DNA of 64,000 nucleotides from Paenibacillus pinistramenti (GCF_005869875.1 NZ_VAWG01000009.1:62001-126000), one strand, 5' to 3'. Positions 33,959-42,611 are shown, counted from the stretch's first letter. Made by a program: numbers and translations. Notes: generated from the letters alone by a model not told the origin.

Positions 33959-34840
33959 ATGAAACTATTTCAGTGGAAAAGGGAAGACGGCGCCAAGCAG
34001 CTGGGCCTTGTGCAGGATGGGCAGCATCTGGATTTATCCGCCATCGCCCATGACGTTCACCAGCCGGTTCCGAACACAATAGATGAGCTGATCTCCTTAG
34101 GAGAGGAAGGGTTGCAGTCCATAAAATCCGCGCTGCGGGAGATTGCCGGCCGGGAGCCGCATTATCTCCTGGAGGAAGCGGAGATTCAGTACCTGCCTGC
34201 CGTGAACCAGCCCGAGAAGATCATTTGTGTCGGCCTCAACTACCTTCCGCACATTCAGGAATCCAAAATGGAGATCCCGGGATTCCCGGTTCTCTTCAGC
34301 AAATTTGGCAACGCCCTGGCTGCCCATAGAGAGCCGATAAAGCTGCTGCCGGCTGCCGAGCAGGTTGATTATGAAGCGGAGCTCGTCATTATAATCGGCA
34401 AAGAAGCCCGAAACCTCTCGCCCGCGGAGGCTTTGGACTATGTCTACGGCTATACGATCGGGAACGATCTCTCCGCACGGGACCTGCAAATGAGAACGAG
34501 CCAATGGCTCCTCGGCAAATCGCCGGATCAGTTTGCCCCAACAGGCCCTTATCTCGTTACGAGTGCAGACATCAGCCCGTCGGAGCTGGATATTTCCTGC
34601 ACGGTTAACGGCTCTGTGCGGCAGGCTTCCAATACGCGGAACATGATTTTTAACTGCGAGTATTTAATCAGCTATATCTCCTCTCATCTGACGCTCAAGC
34701 CGGGCGACCTGATCTTCACCGGAACTCCGGAAGGGGTCATGCTTGGCGTGCCTGAAGAGGATCAAGAGTGGCTCAAACCGGGAGATGAAGTGGAAGTGCG
34801 GATTGAAGGGCTTGGCGTGTTAAAGAATACTTTTATATGA
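33959..34840 (+). CDS. fumarylacetoacetate hydrolase family protein
   Basis: FAH-fold hydrolase/isomerase/decarboxylase, 293 aa. Family signatures are KIICVGLNYLPHIQES (near residue 85), metal ligands in DYEAELVIIIGKEAR (Glu pair, near 137), YGYTIGNDLSARDLQ (Asp) and GDLIFTGTPEGVMLG. It probably acts on a 2-oxo acid or acylpyruvate-type substrate. The start has AGGAGG. It is divergent from the damaged stalk gene and is the last gene before the AT-rich accessory region. Confidence 0.92.
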   Translation: MKLFQWKREDGAKQLGLVQDGQHLDLSAIAHDVHQPVPNTIDELISLGEEGLQSIKSALREIAGREPHYLLEEAEIQYLPAVNQPEKIICVGLNYLPHIQESKMEIPGFPVLFSKFGNALAAHREPIKLLPAAEQVDYEAELVIIIGKEARNLSPAEALDYVYGYTIGNDLSARDLQMRTSQWLLGKSPDQFAPTGPYLVTSADISPSELDISCTVNGSVRQASNTRNMIFNCEYLISYISSHLTLKPGDLIFTGTPEGVMLGVPEEDQEWLKPGDEVEVRIEGLGVLKNTFI

Positions 34841-35005
34841 TCTAAAGAAGAGGCTCCGAGATATGATCTAAAGAAGGAGCAGTGCTGACTACATCCAATT
34901 CAAAACGTTGCGGGCAGGCCTCGGCTTCGTTAGGTGCCGCAGCATGAACAAGGCATTAGCTGATGCCCCAAATGTCCCTGATGTCCCTGCCCCTCCGGAT
35001 TCCCT

Positions 35006-35135
35006 TTAAAATCCCTTGCATGCATCGCTCTCATTCGGTGATTCCATCCCGGATACAATAGCTCCCCAATATTCCTCCCAATATTCCTCAAGCTCCTGCT
35101 GGAACAAATACTTATCTGGCAGGGTCGTTTGTTGG
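35006..35135 (-). pseudogene. C-terminal gene fragment, unrecognised
   Basis: In the 314-bp gap 34841-35154 the minus strand holds an open frame reading LPDKYLFQQELEEYWEEYW then a short polar tail ending CKGF and a stop (35008-35006). A stop codon lies just upstream (about 35150), and there is no start, so it looks like a 3' remnant of a lost gene. The rest of this gap shows nothing I can support. Confidence 0.4.
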
Positions 35136-35154
35136 CTGGGCTTCTTCTTTCAGC

Positions 35155-35570
35155 TTACTTAAAGTCTGCTTTTTCCTTTAGGTCAGCCTGAAAGATATAT
35201 TCAGGAATATTGTTCATAATTTTCGGTAATTTATCAGATTGGAAGAAACGCAATTCTTTCATTTCTTCATTCTCTGTATCCGCCTTCCACCATTGATCGT
35301 GCATTTAAACACAATCGTCAAATATTCCACTTGATGACCATTGGGATAGATATGTCTCTGATCCTTTCCGCCATAAACCCCAATAATTGATTCTGGATTA
35401 ACATGCAAACCAGTTTCCTCAAATACTTCTCGAATAACAGCCTCAGCTGGAGTCTCACCAGGTTCTATTGCACCAGCGATTAAACCCCAGTTCTCTTCCC
35501 CATGCTTTCTGCCAAAGAGTATTTCCTTATTTTCATTGCGAATGATGCCTACGACTGCAGGCATGAACAA
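35155..35570 (-). pseudogene. NUDIX hydrolase gene, frameshifted and lacking a normal start
   Basis: The NUDIX box is intact (GAIEPGETPAEAVIREVFEETGL). The frame ends early at 35259 after CTINGGRR, but the adjacent frame continues the protein without a break (ADTENEEMKELRFFQSDKLP, then PKIMNNIPEYIFQ) to a stop at 35157-35155. The span of 416 bp is one base short of a whole number of codons, so a single-base loss near 35285 explains it. Upstream, the frame stays open as KKDLREKIGNQLLF, the usual N-terminus, but reaches a stop without any ATG; only TTG 35570 remains. Confidence 0.75.
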
Positions 35571-35664
35571 TAACTGATTCCCAATCTTTTCTCTTAAATC
35601 TTTTTTGCGGGCAGGTTAAATAACGGTTTCCTTGTTTACGCGGCCTCACTGTTTATGGACATTA

Positions 35665-36246
35665 CTAATTCTTAATTGTAAAATCTGCAATCTCCTGCGG
35701 TCTTACTGTTTCCAAATAATAATCCTCTGCCTTCCAGTATCTATCTTTAAACTTTTGAATATTGTTCCTTGTATCTGCTGCTTCACGCAGGAATCGAACT
35801 TCTCTGGGACAATCCAAATAAATCACATAATCCAAAAATGCTCTCCATTCCGGTCTTTGAAGGAACACCCCTTCTATAATGATCACGCATTGATCAGGTA
35901 TTCTTACTGTCTTCAAGTACTGCTTATCTAACTCTGGTTCATAATAGTGAAGATTTACCTCGTCATCCTCATGAAGCTTTTCAAATAGCCGTGCTCTTAA
36001 GTCGTGGACATTCCATTGGCAATAATAGTACTCCCGCCACTCTTCATTTCCTGTATTGTACCTTTTACTTTTAGTCTCTATATGATCATCTAGATGAAAA
36101 ATTCTAATCTCTTTAGGGGCTTCCCACCCCTCTTTGAGTAGTGACTTTACATAAGTTGTTTTGCCCGAACGGCTTAATCCGTCTAACCCAATTATTAATC
36201 TGTTGGATTGATTCAACTCTAGCAGCTTACGAAAATTGTTTTCCAT
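35665..36246 (-). CDS. P-loop kinase, uridine-kinase-like
   Basis: Nucleoside/metabolite kinase-like protein, 193 aa, AT-rich codon use. The Walker A motif is GLDGLSRSGKTTYVKSLL (near residue 20); a lid/LID-type basic region and CVIIEGVFLQRPEWRAFLDYVIYLDC (Walker B-like, near residue 120) follow, as in uridine kinase relatives. It lies 32 bp downstream of the GNAT gene on the same strand. Substrate not predictable. Confidence 0.8.
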   Translation of the reverse strand: MENNFRKLLELNQSNRLIIGLDGLSRSGKTTYVKSLLKEGWEAPKEIRIFHLDDHIETKSKRYNTGNEEWREYYYCQWNVHDLRARLFEKLHEDDEVNLHYYEPELDKQYLKTVRIPDQCVIIIEGVFLQRPEWRAFLDYVIYLDCPREVRFLREAADTRNNIQKFKDRYWKAEDYYLETVRPQEIADFTIKN

Positions 36247-36277
36247 ATCAACCTCGTAAATTATTTTTCATATTCCA

Positions 36278-36688
36278 TCATTCAATCGTGTTTAAAATGC
36301 ACCTAAATCTCTCTACTCCAGGATATTTCTCCCCTAGACTGGTGATTTCAAAGCCCATCTGCTCATAAAAGCCTACTGCTTCCCTATCTGTCTCCGCAGT
36401 CAATTCGCTCGATGTGTTTAGTCTTATGTATTCCATAATCATGGCTCTGCCTATGCCCTGTCTTCTAAAATTACCTTTTATTGCAATATGTTTTATTTCC
36501 TTCACTTCTTCCGAAAGATGCAGGATCCCCATCAATCCCACTAAATTGTCGTTAATAAGCATGCCGAATAAATCCCTGTCGTTATCTTCACAGTACTTTA
36601 AATATTCGTTCTCTATTCTCTCATCATCCGGCCACATACATTCCGCTAATAAATTTCTTACTTCTTTTTTGTTATGATAATTCTTCAA
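36278..36688 (-). CDS. GNAT family N-acetyltransferase
   Basis: 136 aa. The acetyl-CoA-binding loop is KGNFRRQGIGRAMIMEYI (near residue 75), followed by DREAVGFYEQMGFEITSLG. Codon use is AT-rich like its neighbours. The start at 36688 has weak purines upstream. It probably shares a transcript with the P-loop kinase gene (32-bp gap). Substrate unknown. Confidence 0.85.
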   Translation of the reverse strand: MKNYHNKKEVRNLLAECMWPDDERIENEYLKYCEDNDRDLFGMLINDNLVGLMGILHLSEEVKEIKHIAIKGNFRRQGIGRAMIMEYIRLNTSSELTAETDREAVGFYEQMGFEITSLGEKYPGVERFRCILNTIE

Positions 36689-36811
36689 GTTAATCAGATC
36701 CCTCGCCCCTTCCCAGTGACGGCTTTGTAACGGTCTATTCCCGGCCTTTCTTACGATGCAGACAGCTCTTTTACAACTTAATAATTTAAAAAAAGGGAAC
36801 CCCTGGCCCCC

Positions 36812-37540
36812 TTAAAAAAACAAAAATCCTTTCTTAGCTGTATTTTTCCGCTTAATATTTACTATTTCATTAACTCCGGCCTTTTCCAATTTCTCGAAGA
36901 GAACCTCTGCTCCGCTCTTTAGCTTCAAATCCATTTCTTCTTTATAAAGCGGAATCAAGCCAAGAAAGTGCACATCCCTATCATCTGCCAATCTTAGTGT
37001 GAAAAAGCTGTTTACTTCCTCAACCACCGTTGGAAAAGATAGAATCATCCCGGAAAAAGAGGTGTTCGCTGCAAAAGGCTGCGCGGGATCGCCGTTCGGC
37101 ACCGTGTGCCCCCAATAGAGCCAAGTCTCATATTCGTGAGGCAGCCTGGCAAGCGTTTTCAACCAACGAATCGGCCAGTAGTTCTCTTCAATATCAAATG
37201 ATTCCTGAGACACCTTCCAATCAGCTGGAAGACAGATCATTAGCTCTGCAAATTTATAATCCTCTGCCCCTTCAGGAACCGTCATTGGCAGATTGCTCAT
37301 GCCGCAAGTTACAAAGGTATAATAATTTCTTTCCTTTGATGGATTCACGACAAGAATGTCTAGATGGATGAGATCCGAGATGATTTCATGAAGTACATAG
37401 TCTATGGGACCAATGTGTTGCTCTACATGCTTGGAAATGGCAGTCAAGGCCGCTTCATTCTCAACAGCAAATTCAAACTCTCTTGTTCGTTCTGTATGAC
37501 GATAAATCGGTTGTCCAGACTCCGAGAATTCGTTACTCAT
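36812..37540 (-). CDS. suppressor-of-fused domain protein
   Basis: 242 aa, SUFU family (bacterial relatives of the Hedgehog-pathway regulator; often immunity or unknown functions in bacteria). Characteristic segments are HIDILVVNPSKERNYYTFVT-like text near residue 60, TCGMSNLPMTVPEGAEDYKFAELMICLP, and the WPIRWLKTLARLPHEYETWLYWGHTVPNGDP block near residue 125. Start has GGAGGAAAAATG-type spacing. A GC-rich hairpin with T runs lies just after the stop. In some polymorphic toxin loci such proteins are immunity factors, but no toxin is seen here. Confidence 0.88.
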   Translation of the reverse strand: MSNEFSESGQPIYRHTERTREFEFAVENEAALTAISKHVEQHIGPIDYVLHEIISDLIHLDILVVNPSKERNYYTFVTCGMSNLPMTVPEGAEDYKFAELMICLPADWKVSQESFDIEENYWPIRWLKTLARLPHEYETWLYWGHTVPNGDPAQPFAANTSFSGMILSFPTVVEEVNSFFTLRLADDRDVHFLGLIPLYKEEMDLKLKSGAEVLFEKLEKAGVNEIVNIKRKNTAKKGFLFF

Positions 37541-37713
37541 TTTTCCTCCGTTACCTTTTTTTATTTAATAGTAACATTGCATAGTTATTTTTAAAATAGA
37601 GGATTATGGCGGTTAGTAAATAAACGGTCACCGAATTGATAAAGCGACTATCTGAGAAAGATCAAATTGCTAAAACAATTCTTTAAACTTTTCTCTATAT
37701 TAAATTAGGCAGT
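37541..37713 (+). pseudogene. possible relic of a small plus-strand gene
   Basis: Around 37605 a plus-strand frame begins MAVSK, hits a stop, then continues in the same frame as TVTELIKRLSEKDQIAKTIL before another stop. It resembles a short antitoxin-like helical protein broken by a nonsense codon. No other feature is visible in this stretch. Low confidence. Confidence 0.3.
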
Positions 37714-37848
37714 GTATGCAAACCATTCAATAAGGTTAAACATGACTGCCGGTTAGCAACCAACCCGTTATGATAAATTGGCCTGTTCCTTCATGGCTTT
37801 TTTATCGCTGGCTTCCATTATGTTATGGCTTGCTTAGGTTTGCATACA
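37713..37848. repeat. MITE-like element with 12-bp terminal inverted repeats
   Basis: TGTATGCAAACC at 37713-37724 and its exact complement GGTTTGCATACA at 37837-37848 bracket 112 bp with no gene. The size and the ends fit a miniature inverted-repeat element; no clear target-site duplication is visible. Confidence 0.55.
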
Positions 37849-37921
37849 GGCCCTAGAAAAATATGCACTATTTTGTAGGGGAGAGGTAAAAGTGAAAAAG
37901 AAATTATTATGATAATTTCAC

Positions 37922-38082
37922 ATAACGTTCTCAGAGTTCACGAACTCGAAAGGCTTAAGGTAGCTCAGGTTCCGTGCGGCTCCGCCGCTTAGCCTTGCAG
38001 GTTAATTGCCTATTCCACTTCCTGACTTCATAACTTCTGGCACTCCAAAGGCCTACGGCACGCTGCGCGAAAACAATGTTAT
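37922..38082 (-). repeat. cassette element R1 (degenerate)
   Basis: Left box ATAACGTT with inner TTCACGAAC; right end reduced to AATGTTATC. Arm 1 (GGCTTAAGG...CTTAGCC) is preserved; the second and third arms are decayed. First element of the array. Confidence 0.8.
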
Positions 38083-38104
38083 CCGATGCTGCTGACTTCT
38101 TGAT

Positions 38105-38216
38105 TCAACTTTCATATATTCTTGATGCTTCCATTAATTTATTATTCATTTCTAGATCTTCCAATACTCTTTGAATATCTCTTTCCGAATAACTCCTTAC
38201 TATTATCATATGTCCT
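38105..38216 (-). pseudogene. cassette gene remnant between R1 and R2
   Basis: Open minus-strand tail reading GHMIIVRSYSERDIQRVLE, then DLEMNNKLMEASRIYES and a stop 23 bp from R1. Upstream the frame breaks, so only a C-terminal piece survives. Family not recognised. The remainder of 38083-38368 has no intact gene. Confidence 0.45.
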
Positions 38217-38368
38217 ATATGTAGTCCTGGTGTATTTCAATCCAATTCCATTCCGTTGGATCTTCTACAACTTAATCATCAAATTTTCAGCTTACTAGTC
38301 TCGGTATTGAGCCATCTTTTGGCGCCATTGGATTTGCATTCTTTCTTGTTTATCTCTCAGCGATTTCG

Positions 38369-38507
38369 CATAACGTCCCTGTATTCCCAAAACGACCCAG
38401 CCTTTAGATAACTCTTATCTTAGGCTGGGTCATTTGTTGTCTGAGTGTTCTTCCATGATTATACATCTGACGGACCAAGGAGTGGTAGTCACAGCGTGAA
38501 TATAATC
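38369..38507 (-). repeat. cassette element R2
   Basis: Left box CATAACGT, inner arm ACGACCCAGCC...GGCTGGGTC (same variant as R8), right box GCGTGAATATAATC, which has lost the GTGTTAT. Confidence 0.8.
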
Positions 38508-38519
38508 AAGTCTCCAACT

Positions 38520-39101
38520 CTATTTGTTGCTTTGGTATAAAAACTCTACTTCACCATCTAGCAAATATCGATATTCAAATAATTGCATTGTTCTTTGCCT
38601 AATTCTCTCCTTTATAACCCTGCCTAAGCTTACCGATCCTTGTGAGCCAAGGTAACCATTATTAATAAATGTCTTCTCTACAAATTCTGTTTCTCCTAAG
38701 TGATACTGTAACCATTCTTTCTGCGATTTAATTAGCGCTTCTCTTGGTTCTCTATCCAGCTTAGAAAGAAGCGTTTGATAGATTTGATTCAACTCTTTAT
38801 CCCAAATCTCTGCATATTTGCTTTCCAACGCTCCCCATTCTAATGTTGTAATAGTCTCTTTGGAATTTTGAAATTCATTAAATTCTACTTCATAATCATG
38901 ATCTATAGGATTTCTGAGCATTTCATCATAAAATTCTCCTTTCAAATCATAGTCCCCAATGCTCATGGATAACACTTCATTATTTGAAGAACCTGATTGA
39001 CCTGATTTCGTTTCGCTGCTCAAGGCAGTCGAATGATTAATATTTTGGCAGGATGAACACACTATCGTAATAAAAAATAATAAGAGTATCTTACCTTTCA
39101 T
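38520..39101 (-). CDS. LprI-like lipoprotein (DUF1311)
   Basis: Exported lipoprotein of 193 aa: hydrophobic N-terminus with lipobox VCSSC (Cys near residue 18), a Ser-rich linker, then the LprI-type core ESKYAEIWDKELNQIYQTLL...REALIKSQKEWLQYH (residues 95-140). LprI of Mycobacterium inhibits lysozyme; many relatives are uncharacterised. It is the gene of the cassette between R2 and R3, with its stop 13 bp from R2. Confidence 0.85.
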   Translation of the reverse strand: MKGKILLLFFITIVCSSCQNINHSTALSSETKSGQSGSSNNEVLSMSIGDYDLKGEFYDEMLRNPIDHDYEVEFNEFQNSKETITTLEWGALESKYAEIWDKELNQIYQTLLSKLDREPREALIKSQKEWLQYHLGETEFVEKTFINNGYLGSQGSVSLGRVIKERIRQRTMQLFEYRYLLDGEVEFLYQSNK

Positions 39102-39125
39102 AAATGATCTCCTTAAATATTATCT

Positions 39126-39350
39126 TTAATAAAATGTATAGTCTCTCTTCTGAATAAACTTGCCCATATAATCTAGTGGTTTATCATATTGTAGTAAAGA
39201 TATTGCTTCGTCGAATACTTCTTAATCGACTTCACGAATTAAGGCTTCAAGAATACCTTCATTCTCTTCAACCCCACCGCCGGACAATTTATGATAGTTA
39301 TTCTTTGAAACAAATAATAGAGCAACTTGATTAAACTGATTTATAACTAT
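39126..39350 (-). pseudogene. NUDIX hydrolase relic in cassette
   Basis: One frame reads NQFNQVALLFVSKNNYHKLS, GGGVEENEGILEALIREVD, a stop, then EVFDEAISLLQYDKPLDYMG and KFIQKRDYTFY. The NUDIX box start (GGGVEENE..EALIREV) and the typical C-terminus (Y.GKFI.KRD) are both present, but about 60 residues between them are missing, the N-terminus is lost and a nonsense codon (TAA for an expected GAA) follows EVD. So this second gene of the R2-R3 cassette is dead. Confidence 0.75.
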
Positions 39351-39376
39351 GGTTTTACCCAAATTGCAGACATTTC

Positions 39377-39541
39377 GCCTAACGTTTGGATATTCACGAA
39401 CCCGAGAGGTTTAAGGCGACCGAAGGGAGACGGGGCGAAGACTTAGCCTCGCAGGGTTGTCTGGCTGCTCCCACTTCCCCGACTACTCCTCTCCAGACCG
39501 AGGGCGTCATCCCGAAGCGTGAACACGGTGTTGTGTTATAT
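39377..39541 (-). repeat. cassette element R3
   Basis: Left box GCCTAACGTT, TATTCACGAACCCGAGAGG; arm 2 GTCTGG/CCAGAC; right box GCGTGAACACGGTGTTGTGTTATA, with a duplicated GTGTT. Confidence 0.88.
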
Positions 39542-39579
39542 GACGTCTCTGACTTCCGAATTACTATCAAACTTTCATT

Positions 39580-40139
39580 CTAAAAATTACACCCATCTAT
39601 AGTATTTGTAAGCTCTGACCATCGGGCCGACAATAACTTTGCATAATCAAGAGTATTCAACCCGTATTGCCCCAAGGCATATCCGTCATTGACCTCTATT
39701 AATAACGTTTCTCCTTTATCGGTTAATCCAATATCAACGGCATATCCATTAGGAGCAGACAAATATTGCTTTACTATGCTTTATTTCTAACCACAATTCC
39801 AGTAAATTTTTTATCCTCAATAGGTTTAATAAAGACATTCCAGTTTTCTGGATTATTAGCTATGGTACTTAATCGGGATTTCCAAACACGTCTACCAAGA
39901 TATCCAGTAACCTCTTCCGGATAATCAATTTCTGGCGCAATAACATCAAACTTTTGAAGCGCTCTCCTGACATCATCAACGAATCCCACAATTATATCTT
40001 CACGTTGAAGATCAATTAATTCATCTACATTATAAAAATGCTTCATCTCAAATCCCATTTGCTTAAATCCATCATAAGCAGCATAAAAGTTGTGATTTGC
40101 AAATTCATTATCATTAGCTTTTTTTAAATAGATCTTCAT
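39580..40139 (-). pseudogene. ATP-grasp family gene with internal deletion
   Basis: The N-terminal part (40139-39774: MKIYLKKANDNEFANHNFY, then EIDYPEEVTGYLGRRVWKS, NWNVFIKPIEDKKFTGIVVR) stops at TAG. The C-terminal part follows in another frame (VKQYLSAPNGYAVDIGLTDK, GETLLIEVNDGYALGQYGL) to 39580. Together they are an ATP-grasp protein of the DUF4343-like type, but the middle, roughly 80 residues, is absent. The original start has AGGTGG upstream. The gene is the R3-R4 cassette; its stop is 39 bp from R3. Confidence 0.75.
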
Positions 40140-40209
40140 TGTAAATCCACCTATCATAATTATTATTTCAGCTTTGCCCTATCTCCACTAATGCAATACA
40201 GAGATGTCA

Positions 40210-40350
40210 TATAACGTTCGTATATTCACGACGTCCATCTCCCTTAGATAGCTCCTATCTTAGGGAGATGGATGTGTCCGCAGCATCGGCTTCATGGATC
40301 AGCTTTTGCGGACCGAGGGCCAAAGCCCGAAGCGTGAATATGATGGTATA
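40210..40350 (-). repeat. cassette element R4
   Basis: Left box TATAACGTTCGTATATTCACGACG; arm 1 CATCTCCCTTAGATAG/CTATCTTAGGGAGATG (16 bp, loop CTC); arm 2 TCCGCA/TGCGGA; arm 3 GGGC/GCCC; right box GCGTGAATATGATGGTATA. Confidence 0.88.
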
Positions 40351-40440
40351 AGATGTTGGCCCCTTCTTGAGTTACTTTCATTATCATTCCTGTTATCCAT
40401 ATAAAAATAATCCTAACGTATAATGTCAGGGCACTTGTTG

Positions 40441-40693
40441 TTATTTGTATATATCTCCTCTAGGACCTAAGCGTACTACAAATATAACTGATTCATTATT
40501 TCTGATTTCATAGATTATTCGATAATTCCCAACACGTAATCTATAATAATTACCATCTTACCCTTCATTTTCTTTATATTCCGAGCTCACGTCGCAAGTC
40601 CTCCAAGGATTAAGTTTTACCGCTTTGAAAATCGATTTGCCCTTGCTCAATTGCCTTTAAAATTTGTTCGAGTTCATCATTTGGGACACTCAT
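40441..40693 (-). pseudogene. toxin-antitoxin relic (RelE/ParE-type)
   Basis: At 40693-40610 a 27-codon antitoxin-like start (MSVPNDELEQILKAIEQGQI.., behind GGGGG) ends at a premature stop, followed out of frame by SLEDLRRELG, the usual continuation. After a gap, 40559-40441 reads [37 protein letters not shown] and a stop, the C-terminal half of a RelE/ParE mRNA-interferase fold. The toxin N-terminus is missing. The pair is the R4-R5 cassette. Confidence 0.7.
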
Positions 40694-40748
40694 GATTTGT
40701 ACCCCCTTCATCGAGATACCCCAGACAAAGCCGATCTTGCGCCAATCT

Positions 40749-40911
40749 TATAACGTTCCCGTATTCACAAACCCGAGACCTTAAGCCCCTACGGAGGGCG
40801 GCCGCGACGCGGTTAGGTTCGCAGGGTTGTCCACCTGATACAATTCTCGAAATGCAATTGGCGGACCAAGGGGCGGCGCCAGCCGACCCGCAGCGCGAAT
40901 ATAATGTTATA
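40749..40911 (-). repeat. cassette element R5
   Basis: Left TATAACGTTCCCGTATTCAC; arm 3 GGGGCGGC/GCCGACCC; right box GCGCGAATATAATGTTATAC. Confidence 0.88.
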
Positions 40912-40938
40912 CGACGGAACTTTGAGATACTCACACGA

Positions 40939-41370
40939 TCACTTTATTTCACTTTCATGAATAACTCCAAACATCCCAGTCATTCCTTCGTGCTTATTAA
41001 ATCCGTATTTTGTATAGAAAGACTCTTTTCCTTCTGATGCGAATAAGCCTACAAAAGATTTTTCTGGTGCATTTTCCTTTAAGTACTCTGTAATTTCAAC
41101 CATAATTAGACTACCTAACCCTTTGTTTTGATGTTCCGGATCCACAGCCACGTCTTGAATATAAAAATAAATCTTACCGTCTCCAACTACTCTTCCCATA
41201 CCTACAATCTCATCTTTAAATTGAATGACAACGCTGAATATTGATTCCTTTAAAGACTCTTCTGCAACATCAAAATTCATATAGTCTTCCCATCCAACAG
41301 CTGTACAAAGGTTCTTATATTCCTCGATTGTAGGTATTCTATTTATTGTTTTATATTCGTTCTTAGTCAT
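40939..41370 (-). CDS. GNAT family N-acetyltransferase (cassette gene)
   Basis: 143 aa. Acetyl-CoA loop VDPEHQNKGLGSLIMVEITEYL (near residue 82) and FYTKYGFNKHEGMTGMF (near 125). It resembles YitH/ElaA-type small GNATs. Start has AAGGAG. Its stop is 28 bp from R5 and its start 91 bp from R6, so it is the single gene of that cassette. Typical integron-type cargo. Confidence 0.87.
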   Translation of the reverse strand: MTKNEYKTINRIPTIEEYKNLCTAVGWEDYMNFDVAEESLKESIFSVVIQFKDEIVGMGRVVGDGKIYFYIQDVAVDPEHQNKGLGSLIMVEITEYLKENAPEKSFVGLFASEGKESFYTKYGFNKHEGMTGMFGVIHESEIK

Positions 41371-41460
41371 ATAATCTCCTTATAAAATTAATTTCTTATA
41401 GGTTACGTTTCCTGCTCCATTGTCATCACCCACTTTAATTATAATCTCTTCGTTCTGTCG

Positions 41461-41622
41461 TATAACGTTCGTGTATTCACGAACCCGAGAGCCTTAAGCC
41501 CCAAAGGGGCGACCGCGACTGCGGTTAGGTTCGCAGGGTTGTTCGCCTGAGCTTTCTTCCTTGCTAATCCCTTCGGGCGAACCAAGGAGCCGCAAGGCTC
41601 CGCAACGTGAATACAGTGTTAT
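41461..41622 (-). repeat. cassette element R6
   Basis: Left TATAACGTTCGTGTATTCACG; arm 2 GTTCGCC/GGGCGAAC; arm 3 GGAGCC/GGCTCC; right ACGTGAATACAGTGTTATC. Confidence 0.9.
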
Positions 41623-41649
41623 CAGAAGTTACTGCCTTCCTTGAAATAC

Positions 41650-42045
41650 TCACACATTCTTCTTTCCTGATCCAAAAGCAATTACATAATTATCTGGATC
41701 ATTAATTGAGAACTCTTTCCATGAGCCCCACTCTAAATCATAAACTTCAGGTTCTTGAACAATTATTGCTCCCTTGCCTTTAAGTTGTTCAAATAAAAAA
41801 TCTATGTCATCATGCGTATCAACATAAGCGTATGTATCCCATGATTTGTATTGCCCTTTACCAGGTTTGTTTGGAATTACATCAAGCGGGTTGTTTGCTT
41901 GAATTAACTTGAATCCTAATCTAAAATCATCTCTTACTGCCCACCAATCTGTTACATCACAACCTAAGACATCTTTATAAAATGCTTTCGAGACTTCTAA
42001 ATCGGAAACCAATAGTACTTGAACTGAGAATTGGACTTTACTCAT
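41650..42045 (-). CDS. VOC family protein (glyoxalase/bleomycin-resistance-like), cassette gene
   Basis: 131 aa, two beta-alpha-beta-beta-beta modules: VQVLLVSDLEVSKAFYKDVLGCDV at the start and FSINDPDNYVIAFGSG at the end, with a Glu/His-type metal region. Proteins of this group include antibiotic-binding and dioxygenase-like members. Start has AGGAGGC. Stop lies 28 bp from R6, start 51 bp from R7. Single-gene cassette. Confidence 0.87.
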   Translation of the reverse strand: MSKVQFSVQVLLVSDLEVSKAFYKDVLGCDVTDWWAVRDDFRLGFKLIQANNPLDVIPNKPGKGQYKSWDTYAYVDTHDDIDFLFEQLKGKGAIIVQEPEVYDLEWGSWKEFSINDPDNYVIAFGSGKKNV

Positions 42046-42095
42046 TTGATTGCCTCCTAATAATATGGATTTTGAATATGTTTACAGTAATTTCC

Positions 42096-42257
42096 GATAA
42101 CGTTCTTGTATTCACGAACCCGAGAGGCTTAAGGCAGCTTGCTGCCGGGTGGCTCCGCCACTTAGCCTCGCAGGGTTGTCTGCCTGACTCCGCTTCCCCG
42201 AAATCCCTCTGGCAGACCAAGGGCCGTCAGGCCCGCCGCGTGAATACGGTGTTATAC
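42096..42257 (-). repeat. cassette element R7
   Basis: Near-consensus copy: GATAACGTTCTTGTATTCACG ends; arm 1 AACCC..GAGGCTTAAG/CTTAGCCTC..GGGTT; arm 2 TCTGCC/GGCAGA; arm 3 GGGCC/GGCCC; right CGTGAATACGGTGTTATAC. Confidence 0.92.
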
Positions 42258-42350
42258 GCTGGTTCGTTCTTCTTCGAGTTTCCCACATTGCTTGTTCCTT
42301 TAATGAATTGTACAATTATTTTATAAGTCTTCTCCTTGGAGGTGAGTTAC

Positions 42351-42611
42351 ATGAATTGGTCTACCGTTCGAGATAAATATCCAGATAGATGGGTTTTAGT
42401 TGAGGCTCTGTCGGCTGAATCTTCTAACCATAAAAGAAGCATTAATAACATGTCAGTTATCTTGGACTTCTTAGATCCAAAAGATGCATGGTCCTCATAT
42501 AAAAAACTTCACTTATCTGATCCTTCAAGAGAACTTTATGTATTCTATACAGGTAATGAAATTATTGAAGTTATTGAACAACCATTCACAGGAATCAGGG
42601 GTCTTCAATGA
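42351..42611 (+). CDS. small hypothetical protein paired with protease gene
   Basis: 86 aa, starting MNWSTVRDKYPDRWVLVEAL behind GGAGGTGAG; contains SRELYVFYTGNEIIEVIEQP. I recognise the pairing of such a small protein with a retropepsin-like gene but know no function. The stop overlaps the next start as ATGA. It is on the plus strand, opposite to the other cassette genes. Confidence 0.7.
   Translation: MNWSTVRDKYPDRWVLVEALSAESSNHKRSINNMSVILDFLDPKDAWSSYKKLHLSDPSRELYVFYTGNEIIEVIEQPFTGIRGLQ

Noticed and set aside
39386-39583. Open frames inside cassette elements (also 40677-40934 and 42112-42315)
   Set aside because: They are made by the GC-rich palindromic elements themselves and are not conserved between copies.
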